DNA of 64,000 nt, from contig PJEW03000014.1 in NCBI GenBank assembly GCA_002900995.3, forward strand, positions 558,385 to 622,384, read 5' to 3'. The DNA comes from Ganoderma boninense. Lineage: Eukaryota > Basidiomycota > Agaricomycetes > Polyporales > Polyporaceae. A model generated the notes under the pieces. That model was not told the origin of the DNA and made no database searches. It saw only the letters and a list, made by a program, of their open reading frames with translations. This document shows, piece by piece, positions 1 through 11,723 of the stretch (positions are counted from its first letter, which is position 1; each line of letters starts with the position of its first letter). Position numbers and translations under genes: made by a program.

Positions 1-1760
1 GAACAAATTCGTCCAGTTCATCAGGGAGCTTCACAGCAACCTTGCTGCAGCACCCGGGAAGGCCTTGATTAACCACGACCTTTGGACCGAGGATCACAGC
101 AGCACTGCGTTCTTCGGCATCATGGCCCAGTGGATCGACGTGAAGGACTTGCACCTGTGGACGCTACGAGTGGAGGTCATTGGGTTTCACAAGATTGTGG
201 GGGACCATGGTGGCCGCAACTTGGGCCGACACCTTTTGAAGGTGACAGATCGTGCAGGAATCACCTCCAAGAAGCAGGATTTTGTGAACAAGGTACAATC
301 ACCGTTTACCTGTGGAATGGAGTGGCCTTGTTGCTGATGCAATTTCAGTTTCCCATCTAGCTCGGACATATCACTGCCAACAACGCCTCAAACAATTGAA
401 TGACAGCGAGGGAGGTGGCGGAGGTCCTAGAGGCCCACGGATTGATGATTGGGACGCAGTTAACAAGCAACTCGGTAAGTGCTCGGAGTGCCCATCTCGT
501 AGAAAGCACTCACTCACACAGGCTGTTCAGTTGTATTGGACTGTCGTCCAACTCGCAATTGAAGATTTCATGACTGCGGTCATGCAGGTTGGGCTCGTCG
601 AGAGCAAACAGGCCATGTGGGACTACGATCCAAAGGCCCCAGAGAACCGTGTACTTGCTAGTGGATTGGACGTCATCGCCGCGATCTGTACCCTTGCTAT
701 CAAAGTACGTCCTCCTGGGTGCTTGTATCACTCGAGCTCAGTGTATTCACTTGCTATCTTCTCAGATCCAAGCATCACCACAGTGTAAGGAAGCATTCCA
801 GCAGACCCAAAAGCAGTTCAACATTAAGATACCACTCATCATCCCGCTTCATACGGCGACATGATGGGGCAGCACCTTGAAGATGCTGAAGCGCTCTTCT
901 CATATGTCTGACATGAGCTTGAGCATCGTTGCAACTGTTTCACCCAGTACACTTCACTCACACATTGTCATTAGCCTATCACATTGTTCACACGGCCACA
1001 GCGGACACGAAGTTTGGCCCCATCACCACCATTCGCAAAACAGCAAGGTTACAAAAAAGATCCCATGGTCAGCATTCCGTCTCAAAAAGGAGGACTGGGA
1101 TTGTGTCGGGCTTTGTGTCAAGATCCTCGAGGTATGTGTGCCGTTATTAGAGCAGTGTGCCAGTTTCTTGAGGACTCGAGCCCGACTGATTTTTGGTGCA
1201 TCTGCAGGATGCAGACAAATATCACCCACTCTTCTCATCAGATAAAGTCCCCACTCTCCATCATGTTGTCCCCACGCTCGAGGCCCTCTGCACCAAATGG
1301 GAGAAGAAGCTCGATGACCCGAAGTATGCTATATTCTATCCCGTGCTTCAGGCGGGTCTTGACAAGCTCAACAAGTACTACACCAAGCTCGACAATTCTG
1401 ATGTATATATACTCGCTCTTTGTGCGTCATCCTTTTCTCAACTACGTTTAGATGCTTACTCACTGCAACTTCCAGTGCTGCATCCATACTACAAGCTTTG
1501 ATACATTGAGAAGAAGTGGGGTGGCCATGTGGAACAGCAGGTGGAGATCGCTGCAGGCAACTTCGACGCGATCAACTGGATTGAACATGCTCGAGAAGTC
1601 GTTAACACTGCAGTATGTGTTCCACTCTTACACTACATCTTATGCTTACCAGCCCTGCCCATTAATCCTTCCACAAATGGAGCATTACTAGCCGCTGGGC
1701 CTGGGACAACAGACTAACACTTCTGCTTCAGGCTCATCTGGTGGCAGCAATAATACCAGT
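1..1760 (+). pseudogene. hAT-family transposase, degenerate, truncated at both ends
   Basis: The frame opens at base 2 and reads a hAT core: WTEDHSSTAFFGIMAQWIDV, then a VIGFHKI...GDHGGRNLG stretch, an intron-like gap (about 291-358, GT...AG), an ITANNASNN motif, an IPLHTATRWG-like stretch near 835-865 and a TLEALCTKWEKKLDDPKYA segment near 1280-1330. hAT transposases cut and paste DNA through an RNase H-fold DDE site, and these blocks match the middle of that family. The frame shifts repeatedly and has stops (for example after ASNN near 400), so it is dead unless sequencing errors are involved. The C-terminal hAT dimerisation block is missing: after a Gly/Ser/Asn-rich tail near 1740 the sequence is cut by an LTR at 1775. 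The N-terminus lies left of the window. The family call is confident and the exon structure only approximate. Confidence 0.75.
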
Positions 1761-1774
1761 GCTTCGGGTGGTTG

Positions 1775-2208
1775 TGTCACAGCCTATCGACTGTGCCACC
1801 AAACAAACAAACAAAGGGGCTCACTGATGGGGCACACAGGGGGTGGCAACAGAAGAGAAGAGGATAGATTGCCTAGACTAGAAGGCACAGAGGGGCAGGG
1901 GCTGTTAGGCTGCCTACAGTGGAAGGGAGGGAAGAACAGAAGACAGAATCTAAGGTTCTTGATCCCACATCACAGCCCTTTATATATTACATGGGAACGG
2001 TGCACAGACCATCAGTTCAGGGCAGGTCCCGGGACCTGTTGCAGGTGAGAGAATGATCTAAGAAGCAGATAAGAAGGGAAAGAGATAAGATAAAAGGAAG
2101 AGATGAGATAAAGGAAAGGGAGATAAGATAAAGGAAAAGAAGATGAACTGAGAAAATAACTTGTCCTGATAAGATGCCAGACTAAGTGTGGCGTGAAAAA
2201 CCGTGACA
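1775..2208 (-). repeat. LTR of Ty3 family A, copy 1 (3' LTR of the minus-strand element)
   Basis: 434 bp bounded by TGTCAC and GTGACA. Read on the minus strand it begins TGTCACGGTTTTTC, has a pyrimidine-rich U3 full of CTTATCT (GATA-type) motifs, a TATATAAAGG box (plus-strand 1977-1986) and a predicted transcript start about 33 nt downstream (plus-strand 1941-1953). It matches the LTRs at 8639-9069 and 10611-11050. The purine-rich minus-strand tract just outside 2208 is a fitting polypurine tract, so this is the 3' LTR of the element to its right. The flanking 5-mers (GGTTG, ACTAC) do not match, as expected when the partner LTR is missing. Confidence 0.85.
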
Positions 2209-2222
2209 ACTACCCCTCTTCA
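2209..2222 (-). other. Polypurine tract of Ty3 family A
   Basis: On the minus strand the bases directly before the LTR read AAGAGGGGTAGT, a purine-rich tract in the position where plus-strand DNA synthesis is primed in LTR retrotransposons. Confidence 0.55.
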
Positions 2223-2234
2223 AGACTTGAGCTC

Positions 2235-3730
2235 CAGCGAAACATTTAAGCCAAACATGCCAGTTAAACTGCCTCTGGACTGGGCACGGGTTTGTGAGTG
2301 AGATGGGCTGTGCAGCCTTCCGGGTGTGCACATAGAACTCGTCCAACAGGTCCTTGCAGTGTTTGACGTTCCGTACTGGCTCCCAGGTGGCTTCGCTAAA
2401 CATCGTATCCTACCCACTTCACCAAGTACTGGACATATCCGTAGTAGGTCTTCGAGTCGAGTATCTTTTCAACTTCAAACTCGCATGGCCTTCTACTTCG
2501 ATAGGATCGGGTTTGGTTGGGTTTTGGTCACCGATCTCGTCCTCGTGGTAGGAATAAGCTTTGAGGCATGGAAACTGGATGAACCTTGTTCTGTGGAGGC
2601 AGCTGGGAGTTTGAAGTCCGCAGGTCTACTGCTTGACAATCTCGTAGGGGCCAAAGTTCTTGGCTGACAACTTAGCGGCTGACTGTTTGATCTTGAGGTC
2701 CTTTCCTTTGAGCAGTACTTTGTCTCCAACTTTGAATGGCACCTGGCTCTTGTACTGATCGTAGTACCACTTCATCAGCTCAGCAGCCAGAGTCAGAGAG
2801 GCTTTGCCCTGTTCTCGGGTTCCGTGCGGTTTTGGAAGTTTTTTCAAGAGTTGGGAAGTCCCAGCTCTTTTGTATGTCCGGTAGCCATCTTTGAGGTTGT
2901 AGCCATACTCAACGAAGAAGGGGGACGGCCGTAGACTCATGTGCCATGTTGTTGTATGAAAACTCTGCTGAGGCGAGGAGGGTGGCCCAGTCATTGGGTC
3001 GGTGTTTGGTGAATTCCGCAAGTATTGTTGCAAGACTGGGTTGACCGTTCTGTCCTGTCCATCTGTCTGAGGGTGGTATCTGTTGACATTGCATGCCGCC
3101 GGATTCCCCAGCTTTCTTTCTTGCAAAACATTCCTGAAGAGTGTGCTTGTTGAACTGTGTTCCCACTATCTGAGATGACTTGGCTGTGGAAGGCCATTAG
3201 CTTCAGGATGTGTTTCATATACGAGCTCAGCAGCATCCGAGGCTGAGAAGTGGTCATCACATGCAAAGAAGTGAGATCGTTTTGTTGCCGATCTTAAACT
3301 GCTACGGCAATTGCTGTGTAAATGTGTTGCCTTCTTGTCATAGGACTCGGGAGTTGGTGATGAGGGTGTATGCCTCCACACTTCCCATGGGCCTACTGGG
3401 ACTTCGTATGCTGCAAGAGACCGTAAATGGGGGAATCCCGTGATGCTTTGTTTCGTTGGCATGTGTCACAGCCTTTGACATACTTTCTTTGACAATTGAT
3501 TTGTGATTCTGCCAACAGATAGTTGTGGGTGATGACTCCTGAGTCTTTTCGGCCTGGGTGTCCAGCGAAGTAGTGTGTCCGTGTGGGATGTTAGCAGGTC
3601 AAGTCGCAGTTGTCTATTCTTTGGCACATAAACTTTGCCTCTATGGAGGAGCAAAGCCCTTCTCGAAGTCCATTCCTGTAGTCGCCTTTCCAAAACTCCT
3701 GGGGGCCGCTGTTGAGCAGTGAACCTAATA
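2235..3730 (-). pseudogene. Ty3 family A integrase with C-terminal chromodomain, decayed
   Basis: Reading right to left on the minus strand, the N-terminal zinc-binding region follows LLLHRGKVYVPKNRQLRLDL (about 3600-3690). The catalytic core has HFFACDD...FSASDAA (near 3250), an ISDSG remnant of the ISDRG motif (near 3170) and YHPQTDGQ (near 3070). The C-terminal part has VPFKVGDKVLLKGKDLK (near 2700). A chromodomain-like EATWEPVRNVKH...LLDEFY block follows at about 2320-2400. Integrase inserts the cDNA, and the chromodomain steers it to heterochromatin in this group (Tf1/sushi-like chromoviruses). At least four frameshifts and several stops separate the blocks. It is one body with the RT region at 3740-5375. 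Confidence 0.8.
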
Positions 3731-3739
3731 ATCCTTGGT

Positions 3740-5375
3740 CATCGTGTCGTCCTTACCCAGTGCCTTTTTGGATCCTTTCAATAGTTGTTCATCATCAACA
3801 TCTGAGGCATGCCCTGGCTGTATTGCTTTGATCGCAAAAAACTCCAGTTTAAAAGGGTTTGTCAGCGTTGTCACTGCTTACCCCCTCTTCATGATTGGCC
3901 TCCTGGACGAGGTGTCCGCACGAACGCATGGTTTTTCTGGGGCGGTGTCGCAGGTTGAAGTTGAATTGTGAAAGGAAAAGACTCTCCAGCGAGCTTGTCA
4001 TCGAGTGAGCTTCTGAGCCGTCGGAAGTAGTAGGTAAGGTTGAGGTGATTGACCAGATTTTGACAGGGATGGTGTCTCTCCATAGTGGGACGGTATTTCC
4101 TCTAATGCTCATATGATTGCCAGTAGCTCCTTGTCATAGTCTCGTAGTTGTGTTCATGTTCATTTAGTGACTTAGAGTAGAACGCAACAGGATGCCCAGA
4201 GGTTGTCTTCTCCGACTGTTCTAACAATGCTCCGTTGCGAAGTCAGATGAGTCAGTCTCCTAGCCGGAATGGTGCAGTGGTCGCTGGGGATTCTCAAAAT
4301 TGGAAGCTGTTGTAAACTGCGGTTTGAGGCCTGGAATGCTTGTCTTGTGCTTCTTCCCATTGCCACGGAGAGTCTTTGCATGTTAGATATGGTTAAGGGA
4401 CGGGCAATTCTTGGAAGAAGTCCTTGGAACAAACCGCCAGTAGAAGTTGGCCAGACCTAAAAACGCCTGGACACTGCTTGACCTTGGTTGGAGTTGGCCA
4501 GTTCTTAACACCTTCGACCACCTTTGTGGCATCCATTGGATCGAGTCCTTGGAGATGTTCAAGGCCTAAGGAACTCGACTGATGGCTTGCCAAAACTTTG
4601 CACTTTTATGGCTTGACAAAGAGGTTTCATTAGCTCATAGTTTTTGTAGTACTCGTTCTATGAGCTGACGGTGTAGTGTGAGTTCATCTGTGAAGATAAG
4701 GATGTTTGTGATGTAGACTCAACTGTCCTGTGGCAATTTCCTCCTCCCTGAATACTTCGTTCATCATAGGCCTGGAAGGTGCTTGGTGCGTAAACAGAGG
4801 CCGAAGGTCATTACCGTTGGCTCGGTACAGTCCACAGTGGGTGATAAATGCTGCTTTCTCTTCATCACCCTCCCGTATGCGGAACATTGTTGTAAATCCC
4901 CATCTCGGTCTAACAAGGTGAAAATTGACGACTGAGAGAGTCGGTCGATCAAGTCCGTATCTGTGGTATGGAAACTTGTCTTCCTTGTACGGCATTGATG
5001 GGCACGATAGTCCTGACTAGCCGTAAACTTCCCGCCTTCTCTTGAAAAGAATGGTGCTGCAGCAGGGCTCTGCGACGATTGGATGTATCCTTGCTATTCC
5101 TGCTCATCAATCAACCATCCAACGGATGTTTCGTTCCTGTGGTACGGGTAACGCTTGGCTGGCCTTAGGCAAGTGTTGCACCGTCTGCCTAACATCGCTT
5201 GGGATGGTCATAAGGGCTTGTGTACAGTTGCGCATTGTTCTGACGCTGTCTGGAGAGACGCACCTACTGGTGGTAATGGTGGGACAGACTAGACCAGTAT
5301 CCTTGTACTTGTTGTTCCCAGTGTTTCTTCCCTTCTTCTTTCGACATGGTGCTCGCGTATCTTGGCATCAGGGTT
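3740..5375 (-). pseudogene. Ty3 family A reverse transcriptase and RNase H, decayed
   Basis: Minus-strand remains include an RT block REGDEEKAAFITHCGLY near 4810-4870, a following MTFGLC-like stretch, MMNEVF near 4750, and an RNase H block with SGHPVAFYSKSLNEHEHNYET near 4130-4200. These are the standard Ty3 order read right to left. Many frameshifts and stops break it, and no intact YxDD motif is readable. The 5' end of the RT domain is interrupted by a MITE at 5376-5932, and the protease follows upstream at about 6110-6480. Confidence 0.75.
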
Positions 5376-5932
5376 TAGGCTGAAGTAGGTCAACCTTGGT
5401 TGATTGGGATCTGTGTACCTGACAGGTTTGGCCACTTTCAAAAGCTTTTGATTGGGATCTGTTATAATCAAATCACATATTACCTAAACCTACAGGTACA
5501 ACCTATAACGTTATAGGTTAAATCATTGATTTTGATTTGTAATACTAAATATAGTATTATTCTCAGCTACTGTTTTGAGGATTTTGGTCTATTATTGAGT
5601 GTTAGTAGTTTTTCCTATGCTAGAAATATGCGTTATATATGTTGCAGTATTAAGCTATACAGAGGGTCAATGTTATTAACTAAAGCCTGTTCAATTATCC
5701 TATTTTTAGCTGTTGAATGTGTGGATATCAACCTACAAGTTGACCCATAACCCCAAACCTACAGTCCAGGGTTACTTTTTCCAAAGGTGCCTGAATTGGT
5801 AGATTTGTGTGGTCTGATGTCATTGAACACAGTACCGTGTAACCTACAGATCACAAACCTAGTTTTTAAATATCCAGGTTCAAAGCCAGGTTGATACTGC
5901 AATGAAAACCTGGAACTGATGTTCAAGCCTTA
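5376..5932. mobile_element. MITE, family 1 (older, diverged copy)
   Basis: A 557-bp AT-rich block starts TAGGCTGAAGTAGGTCAACC and ends ...GTTCAAGCCTTA, an imperfect version of the terminal repeat TAAGGCTGAACGTAGGTC. Its interior carries the same segments in the same order as the MITE at 48548-49068 (AAATCATTGATTT, AATACTAAATATAGTA, TTTTTAGCT, CAACCTACA, and CCTACAGGT-type palindromes). It sits between the family A protease and RT and splits that pol. No 8-bp duplication is visible at its ends now, which fits an old copy. It has no coding capacity. Confidence 0.75.
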
Positions 5933-5935
5933 AGA

Positions 5936-6500
5936 TTGCAGTTGTGTGGGTCATCTCCAGAAGAACTTCATCCAGTGCACAAACTGGTCAAGTGTTGTCC
6001 CAGGGCTCTGGTTGAGCCTGACCGTAGCTGTTTCGTGCAAACTCCTCTAAGACCGGGGCTCATCTATGGCTGGACCTCTTCTTCCTGTGTCAGCAGTTCC
6101 TTGGGGTGGCATGCAGCTGGGCATCGTGTGAAAGTGACCTGTCCATTTTTCAAATCAATTTCAGGGTTGTGTTCCCTCAAGAAGGTCATCTCAATGATGA
6201 GGTCTCGATTCCCAATGTCGGTAACCAAGAATTGACTGCCAACTGGTGTGCTTTCCAATGGTGACCATGCATCGTGTGTAGTGGGTGATGAGGCCCTTCT
6301 TGTTCTCTCCATTTGCATCAGCGTTGAATACTCGTATGTCCCTGGAAAAGCTGGGCCGCAAATTCTAAACCGTGTTCCTGAACAAACCGATAGTGTGCAA
6401 AACTAGAGTAGGCCCACAGTCTACTAGGGCTTCTGTCTGGATTTCACGTTTGCCTTGCTTGAGGGTGAGTCTAGATCCGGTTGATTTTGCCTGCAAGATG
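5936..6500 (-). pseudogene. Ty3 family A retropepsin (protease)
   Basis: Minus-strand segments read KSTGSRLTLKQGKREIQTEA then LVDCGPT (where a working enzyme has DSGAT or DTGA), IRVFNADANGENKKGLITHY, then VTDIGNRDLIIEMTFLREHN and GQVTFTRCP near 6110-6220. That is the order of a retropepsin fold ending in the Ty3 tether. The catalytic-loop change from DSG to DCG and the frameshifts show it is inactive. Confidence 0.75.
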
Positions 6501-8620
6501 AGGCAGTATAATAAACGTGATCTAGGTAAGAAAAGACTCCTCTATAGTGGCTTACGCTACTACTACATATATGACTGGATGTTATGACCAGACTTCTTAC
6601 ATCTGCTGAGAAAATCCTGCTCGTCACGCTCAACAATCCACACGGTAGTCCTCCTGCTCCGGGGCCTTGTTCTTCTTCTCGAAACTCCTTGAAGCCACAA
6701 TTGATGACAAAAACTCTATTCGGTCTTGATCTGAACTGGTCTTCGCCCATAGTGCGTACCTGAGTGCCTTTTGCCTTTGTGTGTCCGGCGAGGCTCGTAG
6801 GAGGGTGTTCCCTTACATTAGCTATAGTACTGTTTGAGCCGGCCTGACAACCGCCCAAATAGTAACTGGACCAACCGGTTCCGGCGGAGAGAGACCAGCA
6901 TGCATAGTATTACTGCACCGGACCGGGCCGAACAAGGGGTCCGGGTGAATCCAGTAGCCACTGGCCATAGGTTAATTGAAAGCATAGCCAGCGTACAACA
7001 ATCTTGTTTAACTTATGTTACCTCTGGTCCATTGCCTTACCACCTATTGCCTGTTTGAGCTGGAATTGACTCTGGTGGATTTGTCAAGGACAAAAACTAC
7101 CCCAGTCAAGTTTCAATTCTTGTGGTGGGCTGGAATCATGAATGCTCAACACCAACAGGACAGGCACTAGGGAACATTTGAACTAGGGGCAGGCCCAAAA
7201 TACCAACCAGCTGACTGGTACCCATTGCAATTTTCTGTGAATACCTTTTCCTTTCACTGTCATTCACTCACACAGGACAGGCTCAGTGTCTGAGTTGCCC
7301 AGCCCGCTGTTCTTGCTGGTCCCAGAGCATTCTATGATTTAGCCGAACACCGCCGGTCGCTGCTCCTATGTCTCCAACCCCACTTCCACTGACCGTCCGG
7401 TGGCCCATCTTTGCTACTCTTTAAAACCTTTGGGATGTGTTTATACATCCAAGCCTGTGACTTTTCCCTAACGTAACGTCTGAGGTCATCCCTATGGTGA
7501 CAGTCTGCCATTGTGGATAGCCGCTTTCTGGAAAAATATTTCCATCATCAAGCCTCTTGCCTCATGGATACCCCTCATTGAATGTTAAATTTGGCCTCAA
7601 AGTGTGAGCACAGAGGATATTAGCAACTATCAGAGGGGGACATTGCGTAATTAAACGCCTCACCCTCAATTGCCACCTAATGGCAACCATTTAACCCCTA
7701 CCCTCCAGCTGCATGCCTATGATTAACCCACTATGTACCATCACACAGGCCACCAGCAGATGCAACAGATCCATGGTGTAAATAACTTGGCACACATGTG
7801 TTAAATGCCACCTGGATCTTTCCACCTCAACTGGACTCATTCCTCTACCTGTGGAGCATCTACCATTCCCTGGAGGACATAAGGACAGTCTTCCCATGGT
7901 ATTCCTATCACTGTCCCCTCCGGTCACCTGGCCAGTATTATGGACCGACATTCTCACCGCCGGCCCCGGCCAGGCCACTACTTATGCTGCTTTGTCACTC
8001 CGGCTAACCCAGTATTACTGGGGTATCTTTGGGAACCATGTGCTCATAGTACCCTTTGTATACCGGGTTTTGACACTTTACACCAGTCTTGAAGGGATGC
8101 TGACACACAGCGGAAACAGAAGCTTCCTTGGCAAGCCATTCTTCCTGTCCTTGAGAGCTTTTCCGGTTTGGCGTACAGTGTCGATGTCCATTGCATTAGG
8201 TCCTTGGGCAGGCCTTGATGACATTGGCTGACAGACCTCGTAGTTCATCTCGATCCCTAGTGCCCAGTCTAAGAAGTCTTGCCCACTGGTCCGGAACCAT
8301 GAGCCGTAACCAAGGAGCCAATGGTGGTCATGGTTGTAAACAGGTCTCCCTTGCACTGAGAACTCGATTCCGTCGGATAAATTTCATGTCGGAGTAGCAG
8401 ACTTGATTAGCCATAAACGGCAGAAGTTTTCCGCAAACAAGGCTAGTAGCGCATTGTGCTTCCTGCAATGCGTCCCTTCTAGTGACTGTTGGGCTTTGAC
8501 TTTTCAGGGGCCAGCTCTCGGTATCCCTACTCTCGGAGTTGGTTCGCAAAGTTGTTCCATATACCAAGTGGGACCTTCAGCTGCTCTCTGGGCATAGTCC
8601 ATGCCAGGTAGGACTGAGCT
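6501..8620 (-). pseudogene. Ty3 family A gag remnants and 5' interior, heavily decayed
   Basis: From about 8600 down to 8000 the minus strand has short gag-like blocks, including an NAMDIDTVRQTGKALKD stretch (near 8180), which resembles the segment before the zinc knuckle in basidiomycete Ty3 gag proteins, and a following QHPFKTGVKC-type piece. From 7980 down to about 6860 I see no readable domain, only short frames, and a gag zinc knuckle cannot be recognised. The 5' LTR expected near 8620 is missing. Instead an LTR of the same family in the opposite orientation begins at 8639. Confidence 0.5.
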
Positions 8621-8638
8621 CCTCCTTCTAAGAACAGT

Positions 8639-9069
8639 TGTCACGGTTTTCGCGCCCACTTAGTCCTGGCATCTTATCAGGACAAGTTATTTTCTCAGTT
8701 CATTTATCTTTTCCTTTATCTTATCTCCTTTCCTTTATCTCATCTCTTCCTTTTATCTTATCTCTTTCGCCTATCTTATCTGCTTCTAGATCATTCTCTC
8801 ACCTGCAACAGGTCCTGGGACCTGCCCTGAACTGATGTCCTGTGCACCGTTCCCATGTAAATATATAAAGGGCTGTGATGTGGGATCAAAACCTCAGATT
8901 CTTCTTCTGTTCTTCCCTCCCTTCCACTGTAGGCAGCCTAACAGCCCTGCCCCTCTGCGCCTTCTAGTCTAGGGCATCCATCCTCTTCCCTTCTGTTGCA
9001 CCCCTCTGTGTGCCCCATCAGTGAGGCCCTTTGTTTGTTTGTTTGGTGGTCAGTCAATAGGCTGTGACA
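8639..9069 (+). repeat. LTR of Ty3 family A, copy 2 (plus orientation)
   Basis: 431 bp from TGTCACGG to GCTGTGACA, the reverse complement of copies 1 and 3. It has the same CTTATCT-rich U3, ATATATAAAGGGC promoter box near 8862 and a TTTGTTTGTTTG tract before its end. It acts as a 5' LTR for the plus-strand fragment to its right, because a primer-binding-like site follows immediately at 9072. Confidence 0.85.
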
Positions 9070-9071
9070 TT

Positions 9072-9085
9072 AGACAGGAATCTAA
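9072..9085 (+). other. Self-priming-type primer-binding site, family A
   Basis: AGACAGGAATCTAA, two bases after the LTR end, is complementary to the predicted start of the family A transcript (TTAGATTCTGTCT on the sense strand; plus-strand 1941-1953 in copy 1) except for one extra G. No sequence starting TGG, as needed for a tRNA primer, is present here. This is the arrangement known from Tf1/sushi elements. Confidence 0.6.
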
Positions 9086-10610
9086 CCCACAGGCCCCTGG
9101 CTTAGTGCCCCCACTAGCCAGCCTCTTTCCTCTCCCCAGGAGTTTTAATAAACGTTATCATCCCATCCCTTCCCCTCCGAGGAAGTTGGTCGCCAGGAGT
9201 TTACCGTCGCCACACCAAGAGGCACGTCACCTCCCAGTCCAGGAACAGATTTCCTGTGTACTTCGGATTGTGCAGAGGATCGCCTTCGCTCCGTCACAAG
9301 GATCACGCACCTCTTGTCCCTCGGCTAAAGCCCTGCCCCCATCCGTCCCCCTGTCCAACCGTTGCCCAGGCCAGTTTGTGCCCAGGCCCCTACCCCTGTC
9401 CGGACCACCACTCCCCACATCCCACACCTACCCTATAGTGCTGAATCTCAGCCCTCCACTACCTGGTTTCAGCCAACATCAACCCAAAGGAACAGCCTCG
9501 CTATCATCGAGTCCAAGTCAACACTGTCCTTACCCACCTCCAAGCCAATCTTTCGACACAAGGACTTCCTCATAACCTCCCAGCCATCAATGTTCTGGCC
9601 GTCCAGCACATCACTGAACCAACTAGAGTGGATTGCTACAAACCTCGACGCACACGGCTTGGAGTGGACCGCCCTCAGTGGACAACAGATGAGTGGTTTC
9701 TGCAAGGAGGTTGGGAACATTAGTTTTAAGGAGTTGAACAAGAACTTCCCAAGGTAGTGAACGCTGTTGGAAGCTAGACATGTTTGGGTACTTAGATTGG
9801 TAGTAGTTTTAGAAACAATGGCAACAGGGTTCCCGGTTTTCAGTGTTAACCACACGATTTAGGCGATAGGCCTAGCACACCCTCCAATGCATCCACAGAT
9901 GGGGAGGAAGAGACCCCCATCGCCATCAGTTACAACCGTCCGTCTTCACCCACCCCCACTCTGGGCCTTACAAAGCCCGCAGTATGGCAGTTTCAGGGTG
10001 TGGAGTATGTGACACTTGAGGAAGCTGTACAAGCGGCAGGTGCACACTTCGGCATCCAGGATCAATACATCACCTACATTATGGCAGTTGGTAATGATAT
10101 GACACAGGAAAAATGGTCACGGAAGCATAACAACAGCTTGGCGCAAAATGGTACGAACATCGCAACCAGGAAGCTGCCGAACTCCACAGGCTCAGGGTCC
10201 TCTGAACAAAGAAGGTTAGCAGTGTGACAACATACATGGATGACATGGACGACCTCTGCTCTCGATGCAAGGATCTAAGAGGAAAGAACGAGAAACTGAA
10301 GGCTGAACTGGTGCGCTCAAAGGCAAGATGGAGACGTTCTTTAATCAACCACGGAACTCCTTCGTCAATGCTATCAAGCAGCTCCAAGCACAAGTTAACT
10401 CGCTGGCCTCTTACCCCGCTGTACACAACTCTCAAAGGTACACGCCACACAATGCCCCCAGTCGACCCAAGATCGAGACACGCATCCAAAGTTTAAAAGG
10501 CAAGACGCCAGACTAACAGTCGAACATGGTTCTAAAAGCTCGGTATTTGGTTTAGGTACCAGCAACATCCACGTTGGAGGAATGACAAGATCAGCCACAG
10601 GCTCTACTGT
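9086..10610 (+). pseudogene. Ty3 family A leader and gag N-terminal fragment
   Basis: Open stretches at 9362-9757, 10000-10227 and 10224-10516 lie in differing frames. The first ends in LDAHGLEWTALSGQQMSGF. The second reads VWQFQGVEYVTLEEAVQAAG. The third has a charged, possibly coiled-coil segment (CKDLRGKNEKLKAELVRSK). No named domain is certain, but the position just after a 5' LTR and primer site makes this the start of gag. The middle and end of gag and all of pol are missing. It is cut on the right by an LTR in the opposite orientation at 10611. Confidence 0.5.
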
Positions 10611-11050
10611 TGTCACAGCCTATCGACTGCACCACCAAACAACAAACAAGGGGCTTCACTGGAGGGGCACACAGGGGGTGCAACAGAAGGAGAAGAGGAT
10701 AGATTGCTCTAGACAGAAGGTTTGCAGAGGGGCAGGGGGCTGTTAGGCTGCCTACAGTTGAAGGAGGGAAAGAACAGAGGGCAGAATTCTGAGGTGTTCC
10801 TTGATCCCACATCACAAGCCCTTTATATATTACATGGGAACGGTTGCACAGACCCATCGTTCCAGGGCAGGGTCCCGGACCTGTCGCAGGTGAGCAGAAT
10901 GATCTAAGAAGCAGATAAGATAGGGAAGAGATAAGTAAAAGGAAAGATGAGATAAAGGAAGGGAGATAAGATAAAGAAAAGATAAGATGAACTGAGAGAT
11001 AACTTGTCCGATAAGAATGGCCAGACTAGCATGGCGTGAAACCCATGACA
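10611..11050 (-). repeat. LTR of Ty3 family A, copy 3 (minus orientation)
   Basis: 440 bp, TGTCACAGCC...CATGACA, collinear with copy 1 including the GATAAGA-rich half and the TATATATTAC box near 10824-10835. With copy 2 it forms an inverted LTR pair around 9070-10610. Flanking 5-mers do not match. No purine tract is evident outside its right end, so it cannot be tied to a minus-strand element here. Confidence 0.85.
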
Positions 11051-11292
11051 GGGGCCACATCACTTGCCCTTGGTAAACCCAGCCAGGACCTTCTTCATTG
11101 TGTTTCGATTCCCTCTTGGTCTATCTCCTTTAGAGGCCAAATTCCTCGAATCGCTCTACAGTTTCGAAATAAAGACGCCAGTCGAGACATGTTGAGCTCA
11201 AGTGAACTAACATACAGGCTTCACAGGTCTGTGTATGTATTTAATTGATCCATCCATAAGACAACCGGGTTGTATTGCAACTCAGGGTCGGT
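11051..11292. other. Unassigned spacer
   Basis: Between the family A LTR and the family B LTR there are only short frames. I see no domain, repeat or RNA gene. Confidence 0.5.
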
Positions 11293-11723
11293 TTTTCATG
11301 AAGGGCACGCTCGGGGCCCCTACCCGGCGTTCTTTTTCCCCTTTTTTGGGCGTTTGCTCCGCATCCCCCTTATTGCCCCTCGTTGTTGCAACGTCCTTGT
11401 TCCGAGTAAAATAACTCCTGTCCCCCATTGTTCCCATCTTTCATTGTATACATACCATTGTTTTCCACGGGTTTCCCCCGTGCCCCTAGTCACCTTTTGT
11501 CCCCGTCCCATTGCCCCAAATGTATTAAGGCCTTTACTTGCTACCTGGAGACCTAAAGTTGGGACCTCTTGTCTCCGTAGTTTCACTGTTTTCTGCTGTT
11601 AGTTACTCGCTCATCCCTTCTTGTTCCGCCTGCTGTCGAGCCTGCTCCGCTTCGGGCAAAGTGTCGTCGACGCCCTTGCTCTTTATCGTAGGCCTCCTCC
11701 CTGATCTTACGAAGCCTCGAACA
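11293..11723 (+). repeat. 5' LTR of Ty3 family B (decayed)
   Basis: Collinear with the better-preserved LTRs at 50391-50849 and 59245-59706 (opposite strand): TCATGAA near its start, the CCTACC..GG..TC segment, ACCTGGAGACCT (11549-11560), ATCTTAC, and an AACA end. It is about 431 bp with many substitutions, so this is an old copy. Its partner is at about 17570-18020. Confidence 0.65.

Noticed and set aside
1..1760. Host zinc-finger BED gene rather than a transposon
   Set aside because: The preserved blocks are the hAT catalytic core and the frame is broken repeatedly, as expected of a dead transposase.
9021..9575. Secreted or signal-peptide protein starting at 9021
   Set aside because: The frame begins inside the LTR and crosses the primer site, so the hydrophobic start is chance.
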